Positions 1 through 9,665 of a stretch of 64,000 nucleotides of DNA are shown here, in pieces. This DNA comes from Candidatus Acetatifactor stercoripullorum (GTDB taxonomy: Bacteria; Bacillota; Clostridia; Lachnospirales; Lachnospiraceae). The notes below the pieces were generated by a model. That model saw only the letters and a list, made by a program, of their open reading frames with translations, searched no databases and was not told where the DNA came from. The stretch covers positions 1-64,000 of the forward strand of contig DXGH01000071.1 of the NCBI GenBank assembly GCA_019114005.1, in the 5' to 3' direction. Position numbers and translations under genes: made by a program. The first letter of the stretch is position 1; each line of letters begins with the position of its first letter.

Positions 1-1006
1 CGCTTTCTTCATACTCCTTTTTGGTGATCTCCTGGAAAAAGCAGCTTCTATTGCCGGTATGGCAGGCAGCTCCTGTCTGGGAGACCTTTGCCAAAATAGT
101 GTCCAGATCACAGTCTGCGGTAAGGCTTTTCACGTATTGGAAATGGCCGCTGGTAGCGCCCTTGAGCCAAAGCTCATTTCTGCTTCTGCTGAAATAGGTC
201 ATTTTGCCGCAGCTTAAGGTGTTTTCATAGGCCTCTTCATTCATATAGGCCACCATAAGCACCTCCAGAGTCCGGTAATCTTGTACCACTACGGGAACCA
301 GGCCTTCGCTGTTTTTCTTGAAATCAGACCACCGGTAGGCTGCCCTGAGGGTTTCTACAGGAATGCCGTTTTCCTGACAGAGTGCTTTTAAGGACGCTAT
401 CTCCTTTAGATTATCGTTTATAATATTTCCGGTGACACCGCACACGTTTTCATAAGAAATAATTTCCATCAGCTTGTTTAACGCCAGCTGATTAATCTGT
501 ACCAGAAGAGGGAGCTGGGTCACCGCCTGGGTCTGGCGTATCTGGTGGGGATTCATCAGGACCAGGCCGGATATGTAGGATTCCAGAAGCTCCTTATGCT
601 CTGTAAGAAGAGCTGCGTCATTGTAGGAGGCGAGAAGCTTCTCCTTTCCGAATTTCAGGGAAACCTCCTTTGTGATGGCAATATTGGATTCCTTTTCGTA
701 ATCCAGCACCGCTCTTTTGCAGCCCGCATAGAGCAGCTTCTTTACGTCCTCCATGCGTTTCACGTTTCCAGCTCCGATTACATCCATCTCTGCAGCAGTA
801 CAGATTTCCTTAAGCAGATTCAGCGCGGCGTCATGCTCCGCATCTTCCGTTGAAAGATCAAAAACCAGAAGTTCGTCAGCGCCTGCTTCGTTATACAGCT
901 TTACAAGCCGTAAAGGGTCCGTATCCACAACGGTTAGGTCTGTCAGGCTTCTGACAGCATGTTCATGATATAGATAAATACAGGGAACAAATTTTTTTGT
1001 CATCAT
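1..1006 (-). CDS. hisIE: HisIE-type enzyme with N-terminal HisF-like domain, 3' end cut by window edge
   Basis: Histidine biosynthesis, steps 2-3. The visible 335 residues have two parts. Residues about 236-325 are a clear HisI phosphoribosyl-AMP cyclohydrolase: [16 protein letters not shown], the metal-binding ADCDLD, and [13 protein letters not shown]. Residues 1-225 resemble the HisA/HisF barrel ([12 protein letters not shown] near the start, then [13 protein letters not shown]). The HisF catalytic Asp of the PCLDV motif is Tyr here and the glycine-rich phosphate loop reads IGAGN, so this domain is probably not an active cyclase. The HisE pyrophosphatase part should lie beyond position 1; that is inference. 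Of two adjacent ATGs the first is chosen, with AGGAG 8 nt upstream. It is the last visible gene of the his operon, 11 nt after hisB. Confidence 0.85.
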   Translation of the reverse strand, partial: MMTKKFVPCIYLYHEHAVRSLTDLTVVDTDPLRLVKLYNEAGADELLVFDLSTEDAEHDAALNLLKEICTAAEMDVIGAGNVKRMEDVKKLLYAGCKRAVLDYEKESNIAITKEVSLKFGKEKLLASYNDAALLTEHKELLESYISGLVLMNPHQIRQTQAVTQLPLLVQINQLALNKLMEIISYENVCGVTGNIINDNLKEIASLKALCQENGIPVETLRAAYRWSDFKKNSEGLVPVVVQDYRTLEVLMVAYMNEEAYENTLSCGKMTYFSRSRNELWLKGATSGHFQYVKSLTADCDLDTILAKVSQTGAACHTGNRSCFFQEITKKEYEES

Positions 1007-1017
1007 TGGTGCTTCTC

Positions 1018-1605
1018 CTAAAGGCTTCCTTTTGTGCTCAGCACATCCTGAATGCGGGGATCAAGGGTCACGGCCTGATCTAACGCCTTGGCAAAGGCCT
1101 TAAACAGGGCTTCGATCATGTGGTGGTTGTTGTTTCCATCCAGTATTTTCAGATGAAGATTCATGCCGGCGCTGTAAGACACCGCATAGAAAAATTCTCT
1201 GACCAGCTCTGTGTCAAGGTAGCCGACCCTGGATGTGCTAAAGGGGCATACAAAGTTGAGATAGGGCCTGCCGCTCAGGTCAAGAGCGCAAAGGGCCAGC
1301 GTCTCGTCCATAGGAAGGATAAAGGAACCGTATCGCCGTATTCCTTTTTTGTCACCCAGGGCCTGACGGACAGCCTGCCCCAGAACAATGCCTGTATCCT
1401 CCACCGTATGATGGCCGTCCACCTCCAGATCTCCGTTTACCTTGCAGGTCAGATCAAAAAAACCATGTCTGGCAAAGCCGTCCAGCATATGGTCAAAAAA
1501 ACCGATTCCGGTATCCAGACGGCTTTCTCCTCTGCCGTCGAGATTAAGGGTCAGGGAAATATCCGTTTCCTTTGTCTTTCGGTTTATCTGTGCGCTGCGT
1601 GCCAT
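1018..1605 (-). CDS. hisB: Imidazoleglycerol-phosphate dehydratase HisB
   Basis: Dehydrates imidazole glycerol phosphate to imidazole acetol phosphate in histidine synthesis. The 195 residues are the full monofunctional IGPD length. Metal-binding histidine motifs are visible: [13 protein letters not shown] (about 36-48), [10 protein letters not shown] (about 64-73) and [13 protein letters not shown] (about 159-171). A longer frame opens at a TTG at 1638 overlapping hisD. The ATG at 1605 is preferred because GGAGAGGAG lies 8 nt upstream and the protein then has normal length. It sits 25 nt after hisD and its stop lies within the ribosome site of the HisIE gene. There is no fused histidinol phosphatase domain. 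Confidence 0.95.
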   Translation of the reverse strand: MARSAQINRKTKETDISLTLNLDGRGESRLDTGIGFFDHMLDGFARHGFFDLTCKVNGDLEVDGHHTVEDTGIVLGQAVRQALGDKKGIRRYGSFILPMDETLALCALDLSGRPYLNFVCPFSTSRVGYLDTELVREFFYAVSYSAGMNLHLKILDGNNNHHMIEALFKAFAKALDQAVTLDPRIQDVLSTKGSL

Positions 1606-1630
1606 AAAGGACTCTCCTCTCCGATACTGT

Positions 1631-2920
1631 TTATTCAAATCTTACTTTAATACTGTTTGCATGGGCGGTCAAGCCTTCGTTTTCCGCAAAGGTCTCAATC
1701 TTTTCGTGGACTTTTTCAAGGGCCGGTCTGGAATAAGAAATAATGCTGGTCTTTTTCAAAAAATCATCTACGCTTAGGGGAGAAAAAAATCTGGCCGTAC
1801 CGTTGGTGGGCAGAATGTGATTGGGTCCGGCAAAATAATCTCCCAGCGGCTCACAGGCGTATTCTCCTAAGAAGATTGCTCCCGCGTTGCGGATGTGGGT
1901 CATGGTCTCAAAGGGATTCCTGGTGAGAATCTCAAGGTGTTCGGAGGCAATTTCATTTGCCGCCGCAATAGCGTCCTCCATACACTCCGCCACAAGAATA
2001 TAGCCGTAATTATCCAGGGATTTTTGGATAATTTCTTTTCTGGAAAGCTGCTTTACAAATTCCTCCACCTGTTCGGAAACCTTTTTGGCAAGCTCCTTTG
2101 AGGTGGTGATCAAAATAGCGCTGGCCAGCTCGTCGTGCTCCGCCTGGGACAGCAGATCCGCAGCCACGTAACGGGGGTTGGCAGTGCCGTCGGCAAGCAC
2201 CAGAATTTCGCTGGGCCCGGCGATGGAGTCAATGCTCACATGGCCGTAGACAGCCTTTTTGGCAAGAGCCACAAAAATATTGCCAGGCCCCGTAATCTTG
2301 TCTGCCTTGGGGATGGACTTTGTCCCAAAGGCAAGAGCCGCTATGGCCTGGGCGCCTCCCACCCGGTAGATTTCATCCACTCCCGCGATATCGGCAGCCA
2401 CAAGGGTGCCGGGATTTATTTTTCCGTCCGCGCCCGGAGGGGTGGTCATGACAATACTTTTAACGCCTGCCACCTTGGCCGGAATCACATTCATCAAAAC
2501 ACTGGAGGGATAGGCAGCTTTTCCGCCGGGCACATAGACCCCGGCTCTGGCGATGGGGGTTATTTTCATGCCCAGAATCGTGCCGTCCTCCTTTGGGTCA
2601 AACCAGCTGTTTCGAAGCTGCTTTGTGTGAAAGACGCGGATGTTTTGGGCAGATTCCCGGAGAATCTCCACAAACCCCGGATCAAGGCAGGCATATGCCT
2701 TGGCAATCTCCTCCTTTGTGACGCGGATATTTTCCGCTGTAAGGGAAAAGTGATCAAAGGTCTGGGTATAATCAAACAGAGCCTGATCCCCTTCTTCTCT
2801 CACACGTTTGATTATCTGGTTCACCGTATCCTCATATTCAGAATAATTGTTAGGACTTCTTTTCAAAAGGTCCTGCAAAATGCTTTCCTTGGTTTCCCCT
2901 GACAGGGCGATAATCCTCAT
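1631..2920 (-). CDS. hisD: Histidinol dehydrogenase HisD
   Basis: NAD-dependent, zinc-containing enzyme that oxidises L-histidinol to L-histidine, the last two steps of the pathway. Its 429 residues match the family. Recognisable segments are VPGGKAAYPSSVLMN, KITGPGNIFVALAKK, SIAGPSEILVLAD, the catalytic-region SQAEHDE and SEHLEI, and the C-terminal GPNHILPTNGTARF. The ATG at 2920 has AAGGAG 8 nt upstream. It lies 42 nt after hisG and 25 nt before hisB, in one his transcript. Confidence 0.97.
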   Translation of the reverse strand: MRIIALSGETKESILQDLLKRSPNNYSEYEDTVNQIIKRVREEGDQALFDYTQTFDHFSLTAENIRVTKEEIAKAYACLDPGFVEILRESAQNIRVFHTKQLRNSWFDPKEDGTILGMKITPIARAGVYVPGGKAAYPSSVLMNVIPAKVAGVKSIVMTTPPGADGKINPGTLVAADIAGVDEIYRVGGAQAIAALAFGTKSIPKADKITGPGNIFVALAKKAVYGHVSIDSIAGPSEILVLADGTANPRYVAADLLSQAEHDELASAILITTSKELAKKVSEQVEEFVKQLSRKEIIQKSLDNYGYILVAECMEDAIAAANEIASEHLEILTRNPFETMTHIRNAGAIFLGEYACEPLGDYFAGPNHILPTNGTARFFSPLSVDDFLKKTSIISYSRPALEKVHEKIETFAENEGLTAHANSIKVRFE

Positions 2921-2962
2921 TCCTAAATCTCCTTCCTCAAATATAAGAGCTTTCCGCAGGCG

Positions 2963-3613
2963 TTAAGCCTTGAGACAGCTGCGTATTTTTGACACCAGCT
3001 CCTTAATCCGGTCTGCCTTCATCTGCATGCTCACCGGATTTACGATCATCCTTGCAGATAAAGGACAAACCTCCTCCAAAACCATAAGACCGTTTTCACG
3101 AAGGGTGGAGCCGGTCTCCACAATATCCACAATCACATCTGAAAGCTCCACCAGAGGGCCAAGCTCCACTGAGCCGTTCAGCTTGATAATATCTACCGTC
3201 TGATGCTTTTTGTTGTGAAAATATTCTCTGGCAATATTGGGGTACTTGCTGGCAACCCGTATGCGTTTGCGGTGCTTTAAAAGCTCTAAGGCAGATTCCG
3301 GACCGCACACGCACATCCGGCATTTTCCAAAGCCAAGGTCCAATACCTCATAAACATTGCGGTTTTCCTCTAAAATGGTATCACGTCCCACAATGCCGAT
3401 GTCGGCGGCTCCGTACTCCACATAGGTGGGCACATCCGGCCCCTTGGAGAGGAAAAAACGCAGCTTTTGTTCCTCATTCACAAAAATAAGCTTTCTGGAG
3501 CTTTTGTCGTTCATTTCCCGGCATTCCAGACCGATCTGGGAAAACAGCTCCAGGGTCTTGTCCGCCAGACGGCCCTTGCACAGGGCAAAGGTCAAATATC
3601 TATCCTCACTCAT
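2963..3613 (-). CDS. hisG: ATP phosphoribosyltransferase, short form HisG
   Basis: Catalyses the first committed step of histidine synthesis, joining ATP and PRPP. At 216 residues it is the short (HisG_S) form, which lacks the C-terminal ACT-like regulatory domain and needs HisZ for activity and feedback control. Visible motifs are FALCKGRLADKT near the start, VEYGAADIGIVGRD and the PRPP-loop region DIVETGSTLRENGL. It overlaps the end of hisZ by 8 bp, so the two are translationally coupled, as expected for partners in a hetero-octamer. Confidence 0.96.
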   Translation of the reverse strand: MSEDRYLTFALCKGRLADKTLELFSQIGLECREMNDKSSRKLIFVNEEQKLRFFLSKGPDVPTYVEYGAADIGIVGRDTILEENRNVYEVLDLGFGKCRMCVCGPESALELLKHRKRIRVASKYPNIAREYFHNKKHQTVDIIKLNGSVELGPLVELSDVIVDIVETGSTLRENGLMVLEEVCPLSARMIVNPVSMQMKADRIKELVSKIRSCLKA

Positions 3614-4733
3614 GACTATACTCCCTCTCCGGAACCAGCTCTGCAGCCTGCCCCTGTTTTCTCAGTTCTCTGGCCTCTTTTAGTTTTTCGGGGAAGTTTT
3701 CTTCTGTGTAGGCGATCACCTGCTTTGGCGGCGGCAGCAAAATATCGACCTTTTGCCTGGAGAGAGCCTCCAAAATATCATCTATCACAATGACAAAGCC
3801 GATGGCGGGGGCTTCCTTTCCAAAATGACTGAGCAAAGCGTCGTATCTGCCTCCCTTGACAACCGCGTCGCCTACTCCGTAGGTATAGGCCCTGAAAATG
3901 ACACCTGTGTAATAATGATATTTATTCAGCATCCCAAGGTCAAAGGAAATGTAATCCTCCACTTCATAAAGCTTAAGAACCTCATATAATTTCTCAAGGC
4001 GTTCTATTGCGTCTAAGGAACGTTTGTTGCGAACCAATTTTTTAGCTTCTGAAAGGGAACACATATCGCCGAACATATCTGCAATTTTCAGAAGCATGCT
4101 GCAGTAGGGCTCCTTTACTCTCCTCTCTTGCAAAAGCTCTTGGGCCGCAAAATAATTTTTAGCGGAAACGAAAGCTCTCAAATCCAGCTCCGTCTCTTCA
4201 TCCAGTCCAGCCTCCTCGCAGATTCCCTTAAAATATTCCACCTGTCCGATACTGACCTGAAATTTTTTCAGTCCCGTACCCTTTAAAGCTTCTATCACAA
4301 GACTGATCATCTCTGCATCGGCCTCCACCGAAGCATCGTTGATTAATTCTGCTCCAAGCTGTGTGACCTCCTTCGCCTTTCCCTGGAGGTTTGAGGTGTT
4401 TGTGAAGGTATTGCCTATGTAGCTTAGACGAATGGGAACCTTTTCCTCCATAAAGTACTTTGCTGCACACCGGGCGATAGAGGGCGTAAAATCAGGGCGC
4501 AGCACCAGGGTGTTGCCCTCTTTGTCAAAAAATTTATAAAGCTCTCTGCTTGGAGTGGTGCCTACCTCTCTGGAAAATACATCGAAAAATTCAAAGGTAG
4601 GCGTCTGGATATCCTCATATCCATAGCTTTTTATTTTCTCCCGAAGTCCGGCCTCCAAAGACAGCTTCCCGGCAGCTTCCCTGCCGTAAATGTCGCGTAC
4701 CCCCTCCGGCGTATGTAATAGTTGCTGATTCAT
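3606..4733 (-). CDS. hisZ: ATP phosphoribosyltransferase regulatory subunit HisZ
   Basis: A class II histidyl-tRNA synthetase paralogue that lacks the anticodon-binding domain and serves as the regulatory subunit of short HisG. Its 375 residues carry the synthetase-like segments TPEGVRDIYGREA, IQTPTFEFFDVFSREVG and LRPDFTPSIARCAAKYF, then KGGRYDALLSHFG. Pairing with the immediately downstream short HisG supports HisZ over HisS. The start ATG at 4733 follows GTGAGG. It is the first gene of the his operon, about 50 nt downstream of a consensus promoter. Confidence 0.94.
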   Translation of the reverse strand: MNQQLLHTPEGVRDIYGREAAGKLSLEAGLREKIKSYGYEDIQTPTFEFFDVFSREVGTTPSRELYKFFDKEGNTLVLRPDFTPSIARCAAKYFMEEKVPIRLSYIGNTFTNTSNLQGKAKEVTQLGAELINDASVEADAEMISLVIEALKGTGLKKFQVSIGQVEYFKGICEEAGLDEETELDLRAFVSAKNYFAAQELLQERRVKEPYCSMLLKIADMFGDMCSLSEAKKLVRNKRSLDAIERLEKLYEVLKLYEVEDYISFDLGMLNKYHYYTGVIFRAYTYGVGDAVVKGGRYDALLSHFGKEAPAIGFVIVIDDILEALSRQKVDILLPPPKQVIAYTEENFPEKLKEARELRKQGQAAELVPEREYSHE

Positions 4734-4752
4734 ATAACCTCACTTTAATAAA

Positions 4753-4764
4753 TTAACGTGCTAA
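4753..4764. promoter_or_regulatory. Possible operator in his leader
   Basis: TTAACGTGCTAA is an imperfect palindrome (8 of 12 positions symmetric) between the his -10 box and the hisZ start, where a repressor could block transcription. A TrpR/YerC-like repressor is a candidate by analogy only. Confidence 0.3.
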
Positions 4765-4790
4765 TTCGATACCAAGTTGAATTACCTAGT

Positions 4791-4819
4791 AGTATATCGA
4801 AAGAAGGAAGCTCTGTCAA
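4791..4819 (-). promoter_or_regulatory. Consensus sigma-A promoter of the his operon
   Basis: On the minus strand a perfect -35 TTGACA (4814-4819) is followed after 17 nt by TATACT (4791-4796). It reads toward hisZ, whose ATG is about 58 nt downstream of the -10. No T-box or attenuator-like structure was seen in the short leader. Confidence 0.85.
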
Positions 4820-4835
4820 GCTGGCTGCTTACAGG

Positions 4836-5369
4836 CTATTCCCTGTCGTCCAAATCTCTTTGCAGCATATCCAGATAAGGCACCAGAACGCCATGCTTTT
4901 TCGGAAGCACATAGGCAGGATTGAGCTCCTCGTAGCGGAAGCTTTTTCTGCCTCCCTCCTTTGCCCGATTCCAAAAATAAAGCAGCATTTCAAAGGGCAG
5001 ATAATACAGAATATCCTTGTGCGTGTAATAGATCAGGAAAAAAGCGATACCGCCCTGCTTTTCAAACTGCTCCATGAAGCTTACCTGATGCGCATGAATA
5101 TTTTGAAGGGCAAAGGTATCCGAAGCGCACTCCTTGGCGTCGAAGCAGACCGGAAGTCCCTGCACTACGCCGATATAATCCACTGTACTTTTTTGTTCAA
5201 AATAGGCCAGTGTGATATGCCGGCTTTCCTTATCGATTTTGATGGGCGTGATGGGGGTCGGAATTTTCTGGATCAGCGCAAGCCCGCTCTGCGCATACTT
5301 TTCATTTGTCCGGTTGATCATATCTTCCAGGGTGGAGCCTCTAAGGCCCCTGGAATTCCATGTTGCCAT
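4836..5369 (-). CDS. recU: Holliday junction resolvase RecU
   Basis: The Firmicute Holliday junction resolvase, which cuts four-way junctions made by RecA/RuvAB and takes part in chromosome segregation. The 177 residues follow the family plan: RGSTLEDMINRTNEKY, IQKIPTPI, the nuclease core STVDYIGVVQGLPVCFDAKE (acidic and Lys metal-site residues) and LQNIHAHQVSFM. The ATG at 5369 has AAGGA upstream. It starts 5 nt after the RluA-family gene and is the last gene of a seven-gene run; the his promoter begins just beyond its stop. In many Firmicutes recU neighbours a penicillin-binding protein gene, which is not the case here. Confidence 0.93.
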   Translation of the reverse strand: MATWNSRGLRGSTLEDMINRTNEKYAQSGLALIQKIPTPITPIKIDKESRHITLAYFEQKSTVDYIGVVQGLPVCFDAKECASDTFALQNIHAHQVSFMEQFEKQGGIAFFLIYYTHKDILYYLPFEMLLYFWNRAKEGGRKSFRYEELNPAYVLPKKHGVLVPYLDMLQRDLDDRE

Positions 5370-5374
5370 AAAAG

Positions 5375-6397
5375 CTATCCTTCCTTCCCGTAAAGTCCCA
5401 GGGACTTCATAATTTCCTTAAAGTAAGAGGGAGGCTCTGCCGTAAACATACGTCCTCTCAGGTGTGCCATATGATCCGAAAGCTCCATGGGAAAAATCAC
5501 ATGATGGGCGTGAAGCAGCTGATGCTGAAGCCCAAAACACTCTTTCAGCTGCCTGTTTGCTGCCAAATCTCCGTATTTGGCATCCCCGATCACAGGATGT
5601 CCTATACTGGCAAGATGGGCCCTGATCTGGTGGGTTTTCCCGGTGATCAGCTCCACCTCCAAAAGGGTATAGCCGTTTTTTGCACAGATGGGACGGTAAG
5701 CCGTTTTGATCAGGCTTTCCTTTCCTGTCAGATTCTTTTCACCGGCCTCATTTTGTATTACCACACGATTTTCCTTCCGTATGAGCCTTCCCTCCAAAAA
5801 TCCCGGTTCTTTCAGCTCTCCTGCGCAGATGGTGTGATAATATTTTTTCAGGGTTCTTTCCTTTAAAAGCCTGCCAAGCGTCTGGGAACCGAACAGAGAT
5901 GCGCTGCAGAGCACAATGCCGCTGGTATTGCGGTCCAGGCGGTTACAGACAGCTGGATGAAAGGTGGAAAGTTCCTCCTTCATTCCTTTTCTGTGTGAAA
6001 TCAGATAGCCGACAAGCCATTCGTTGAGGCTCAGGTCCTTTGGAGCCGCCTTTTGGGCCAGCATTCCGGCAGGCTTGTTTAACAGCAGAATATCCTGGTC
6101 TTCATAAAGAATCTCAACACCCTTCAGAGCTTGATAAGCCAGCAGATATTCTTTTTCAGAAGCGGCCTCGGCAGGGGCTTTAGAAAATTTCTGAAAGGTC
6201 TCCTCCGAAAAAAAGAGCTTAACCTCATCTCCCTGGGAAAGAATCTCTTTTCCCTCTGCCTTTTTCCCATTCAGAGTAATATTTTTTTTCCGCAGCATTT
6301 TATATAAAAAGCCGCTGCCCGCCTCCGGCAGGCATTTGCGCAGGAATTTATCCAGCCGCTGTCCTGCCTGATTGCTGCCGATGATAATTGACTGCAT
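5375..6397 (-). CDS. RluA-family 23S rRNA pseudouridine synthase
   Basis: Isomerises uridine to pseudouridine in RNA. The 340 residues contain an N-terminal S4 RNA-binding domain (about 10-75, GQRLDKFLRKCLPEA and NGKKAEGKEILSQGDEV) and a synthase domain. The catalytic Asp lies in CNRLDRNTSGIVL and a further motif is THQIRAHLASIGHPVIGDAKYG. This is the RluC/RluD architecture; the target site cannot be told from sequence. It lies 11 nt after a membrane-protein gene and 5 nt before recU. Confidence 0.9.
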   Translation of the reverse strand: MQSIIIGSNQAGQRLDKFLRKCLPEAGSGFLYKMLRKKNITLNGKKAEGKEILSQGDEVKLFFSEETFQKFSKAPAEAASEKEYLLAYQALKGVEILYEDQDILLLNKPAGMLAQKAAPKDLSLNEWLVGYLISHRKGMKEELSTFHPAVCNRLDRNTSGIVLCSASLFGSQTLGRLLKERTLKKYYHTICAGELKEPGFLEGRLIRKENRVVIQNEAGEKNLTGKESLIKTAYRPICAKNGYTLLEVELITGKTHQIRAHLASIGHPVIGDAKYGDLAANRQLKECFGLQHQLLHAHHVIFPMELSDHMAHLRGRMFTAEPPSYFKEIMKSLGLYGKEG

Positions 6398-6408
6398 GAC
6401 AAATTCTC

Positions 6409-6993
6409 CTATAGAGCGATGTTTTTCAGGGAATCAATGACCTTTTGGGAATTTCCCTGGTCCGTATCCAATTCTCCCATCTGTTCCAGGCGGCTTGTGT
6501 ATTTTGACAAATCTTTAAAGATTTTTACGGATACGTTGGTCAAGCCGTCCGCCTTCAGCATTCCGTCTATATGCTGGTAAAAGGACTGCTCGTCGAAAGA
6601 GCCATCCTGCGTATAGCCGCATACGGTGTTTCCCTTTACAGCCAGATGCGCCACATTATAATTTTTCTGATAGGATGTAAATACCATATCGTAAAGACAA
6701 AAAAGGCCTTCACTGTGCTTCTCAATCTCTTTCGCATTTTCTTCAGAACAGCCCCGAAAACGCAGAAACATGATCATTCCCACCGCGCTTTTGCTGGCGG
6801 GAAGGCATCCTAAAATAGCCACTACGGTAAGCAGATTCAGTCTGGTTTTGGTGGTGATTAAGCCAGCGGCAAACAGGCTTAGGGAAATGCCAAAATACAG
6901 GAATGTGCGGAGTATTTCGTATTTCTTCTGTGTTTTAAGATACCCCTTTTTGCCTTTGTATTTTGCAGTGGAAAACATTCGTAAAAGCTGCAT
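6409..6993 (-). CDS. Uncharacterised membrane-associated protein, 194 aa
   Basis: I do not recognise a named family. Two adjacent hydrophobic segments lie at about residues 30-46 (FLYFGISLSLFAAGLIT) and 52-75 (LLTVVAILGCLPASKSAVGMIMFL), so the protein is probably a hairpin membrane protein. A soluble C-terminal portion of about 110 residues follows, containing VKIFKDLSKYTSRLEQMG. The start abuts the stop of the SDR gene with no gap, so the pair is likely co-translated. Function is unknown. Confidence 0.75.
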   Translation of the reverse strand: MQLLRMFSTAKYKGKKGYLKTQKKYEILRTFLYFGISLSLFAAGLITTKTRLNLLTVVAILGCLPASKSAVGMIMFLRFRGCSEENAKEIEKHSEGLFCLYDMVFTSYQKNYNVAHLAVKGNTVCGYTQDGSFDEQSFYQHIDGMLKADGLTNVSVKIFKDLSKYTSRLEQMGELDTDQGNSQKVIDSLKNIAL

Positions 6994-7770
6994 TTAATAG
7001 AATCCTTTCTTTTTTAAAAGCATCATGGCCTCCAGTATGATCTCATGGGGCACAAACTTTGTAAGTCCCTGGAAGCCCTTTATGGGAATACTGCACACAG
7101 ACATGGCGCGGCGGCGGTAAGAATCCTTTAATGCCAATGCCACCACCCGTCTGGGTGAGACGAAGGTATACTTCTTGATGGCCAGGGTGGTGCCGGTTTT
7201 TTCCGCAATGTCAAAGAATGGGGTGCGCACAGGGCCCGGGCACACTGCCGTCACATAGATGCCCTGGTCTGAAAGCTCCTTGCCGATGGCTCTGGAAAAG
7301 CTCAGCACATAGGCCTTTGAGGCGGCATACACCGCAAAATCAGGCTGGGGCACAAAGGCTGCGCTGGAGGCAAGCTGGATGATGCGGCTGCCTCTTCTCA
7401 TAAAGGGAATCACCCGGTGAGTCAGGTTGGTAAGCGCTTCGCAGTTTAAGCGGATCATGCCAAGCATTTCCTCTCTGTTTTGCTTTTCAAAGCTTCCCAT
7501 CAGCCCGTAGCCGGCACAGTTGATCAGTATGCGCACCACCGCATTTTTTTCTGTCAGCGTATCCTCCAGCCGTTCCAGCTGGGCATCCTTTGTAATATCC
7601 ATGGCAAGGATACGGGTTTTGTGCTCCATGGCCGCCGCTGTTTCCTTTAACTTGTCCCTGCTCCTTGCAACCAGCCAGAATTCATCCACATTGGAAAAAG
7701 CCGCATCCATCTGCAGGGCGAATTCCTTCCCGATTCCAGAGGATGCTCCTGTAATAATGATCACGTTCAT
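6994..7770 (-). CDS. Short-chain dehydrogenase/reductase (SDR)
   Basis: Classical NAD(P)-dependent SDR oxidoreductase of 258 residues. The cofactor motif TGASSGIGKEFA is at the N-terminus, NCAGYG follows, the catalytic serine lies in QLASSAAF and the catalytic YxxxK in VYAASKAY, with PGPVRTPF after it. The substrate is unknown. The ATG at 7770 has AGGAGG 7 nt upstream. It lies 17 nt after the YgiQ-type gene and directly abuts the next gene. Confidence 0.92.
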   Translation of the reverse strand: MNVIIITGASSGIGKEFALQMDAAFSNVDEFWLVARSRDKLKETAAAMEHKTRILAMDITKDAQLERLEDTLTEKNAVVRILINCAGYGLMGSFEKQNREEMLGMIRLNCEALTNLTHRVIPFMRRGSRIIQLASSAAFVPQPDFAVYAASKAYVLSFSRAIGKELSDQGIYVTAVCPGPVRTPFFDIAEKTGTTLAIKKYTFVSPRRVVALALKDSYRRRAMSVCSIPIKGFQGLTKFVPHEIILEAMMLLKKKGFY

Positions 7771-7787
7771 GGTTATGCCTCCTTTTC

Positions 7788-9665
7788 CTATTTCTTTTTA
7801 TGAACATTTCGGATGGTTTTCTTTTTCACCTTTTTCTTTTCAGGTTTTTCCCTGCTTTGAAGGTTCTTTATCCTTGGGCGGATCAGGCATTTTTTGTCAA
7901 AGCCGATTAAGTCCTTTCGTCCCGCCAGAGTCAGAGCCTCGTATACCAGATCGTAATTCTTTGGGTTGCGATACTGGATCAGGGCCCGCTGCATGGCCTT
8001 TTCATGAGGGTTCCTGCAGACATATACCTTTTTTCCATCCCTTGGGTCGATTCCCGTATAGTACATCACTGTGGACATGGTGGAGGGCGTAGGATAAAAA
8101 TCCTGCACCTGCTCAGGCATATACCCCAGGTCTCTTAAGTATTCTGCCAGCTCTACCGCCTCCTTTAAGGTGGAGCCCGGATGGGAGGACATCAGATAGG
8201 GAACCAGAAACTGTTTTTTCCCCAGTTTATCATTAAGTTTATAATATTTCTCCACAAAACGCTCATAGACCGCGTTTTCCGGTTTTCCCATGCGCTTTAA
8301 GACCGAGTCGGAAATATGCTCCGGAGCCACCTTCAGCTGTCCGCTCACATGGTATTCCACCAGTTCCTTAAAAAAGGTGTCGTCCGGGTCCGCTAAAAGA
8401 TAATCAAACCGGATGCCCGAGCGGATAAAAACCTTCTTCACCTTAGGAAGAGCGCGCAGCTTTCGAAGCAGGGTCAGATAGTCCCGGTGATCCGCCTTCA
8501 GGTTGGGACAGGGCTTTGGAAAAAGGCACTGCCTGTTTTTACAGACTCCCTGGGTGAGCTGCTTTTCGCAGGAGGGCTGTCTGAAATTGGCGGTTGGGCC
8601 TCCCACATCATGGATATAGCCTTTAAAATCGGGGTCCTCTGTGAGGAGCACAGCCTCCTTTAAGATGGATTCATGGCTTCTTGCCTGAATGGTCCGCCCC
8701 TGATGGAAGGTAAGGGCGCAGAAGCTGCAGCCTCCAAAGCAGCCCCGGTTGCTGATCAGGGAAAACTTTATCTCCGCTATGGCCGGAACGCCTCCAAGGG
8801 GCTGGTAGGAGGGATGATAGGTCCGCATATAAGGGAGATCGTAAACGCTGTCCATTTCCTCTGTGGTAAGGGGCGGCTGGGGCGGATTCTGCACCACATA
8901 GACGCCGTTGGGGTAAGGCTCTATCAAGGGCTTGCCCGTACAGAAATCGGTATTCTCATACTGGGTGAGAAAGCTCTTTGCATAGAGAGCCTTCTCTTCT
9001 TTCATATCCTCATAGGAGGGAAGGACAATGCCCTGATAAACGCCGGAAGTATCTTTTGTTTTATATACAGTTCCCTTGATAAAGGTAATATCTCTTACAG
9101 CGATGCCGGCGGCCAAAGCGTCTGCGATCTCCACAATGGAACGCTCTCCCATTCCGTAGGAGATCAAATCCGCCTGGCTGTCCAGCAGAATGGAACGCTT
9201 GAAGCTGTCCGACCAGTAGTCATAGTGGGCCATACGGCGCAGACTGGCCTCAATCCCTCCCAGGATTATGGGAACATCCCGATAGCTTTTGCGGATGAGA
9301 TTGCCGTAGACCACTGCAGCATGATCCGGACGATTCCCCATGACGCCGCCCGGCGTATAGGCGTCTGTGGCACGTCTCTTTTTGGAGACGGAATAGTGAT
9401 TGACACAGCTGTCCATATTTCCCGCGGAAACCAGGAAGCCCAGCCGGGGACGGCCTAAGAGGGTGATGCTTTTGTCGTCCTTCCAGTCCGGCTGGGAGAT
9501 CATTCCCACACTGTAGCCGTGAGCCTCCAGAACGCGGCTGATAATGGCGTGTCCAAAGGAAGGATGATCCACGTAAGCATCTCCGATCACATATACGAAA
9601 TCAAGCTGCTTGATTCCCCTCTCCTGCATGTCTGCAGGGGAAATGGGCAAAAATCCATTTTTCAA
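7788..9665 (-). CDS. YgiQ-family radical SAM protein
   Basis: Member of the YgiQ (UPF0313) radical SAM family, function not firmly known. Within 625 residues the N-terminus ([40 protein letters not shown]) is typical of the family. The 4Fe-4S-binding CxxxCxxC is Cys309, Cys313 and Cys316 in [11 protein letters not shown]. The C-terminal tail is lysine/arginine rich. The start is TTG at 9665, with AGGAG 9 nt upstream, and overlaps the HAD gene stop by 4 nt (TTGA), so the two are coupled. Confidence 0.93.
   Translation of the reverse strand: MKNGFLPISPADMQERGIKQLDFVYVIGDAYVDHPSFGHAIISRVLEAHGYSVGMISQPDWKDDKSITLLGRPRLGFLVSAGNMDSCVNHYSVSKKRRATDAYTPGGVMGNRPDHAAVVYGNLIRKSYRDVPIILGGIEASLRRMAHYDYWSDSFKRSILLDSQADLISYGMGERSIVEIADALAAGIAVRDITFIKGTVYKTKDTSGVYQGIVLPSYEDMKEEKALYAKSFLTQYENTDFCTGKPLIEPYPNGVYVVQNPPQPPLTTEEMDSVYDLPYMRTYHPSYQPLGGVPAIAEIKFSLISNRGCFGGCSFCALTFHQGRTIQARSHESILKEAVLLTEDPDFKGYIHDVGGPTANFRQPSCEKQLTQGVCKNRQCLFPKPCPNLKADHRDYLTLLRKLRALPKVKKVFIRSGIRFDYLLADPDDTFFKELVEYHVSGQLKVAPEHISDSVLKRMGKPENAVYERFVEKYYKLNDKLGKKQFLVPYLMSSHPGSTLKEAVELAEYLRDLGYMPEQVQDFYPTPSTMSTVMYYTGIDPRDGKKVYVCRNPHEKAMQRALIQYRNPKNYDLVYEALTLAGRKDLIGFDKKCLIRPRIKNLQSREKPEKKKVKKKTIRNVHKKK

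Noticed and set aside
2135..2902. Plus-strand open frame of about 255 codons
   Set aside because: Antisense to hisD; no start signal or recognisable domain.
4734..4835. T-box or attenuator in the his leader
   Set aside because: No T-box sequence (AGGGTGGNACCGCG-like) and no terminator hairpin between promoter and hisZ.
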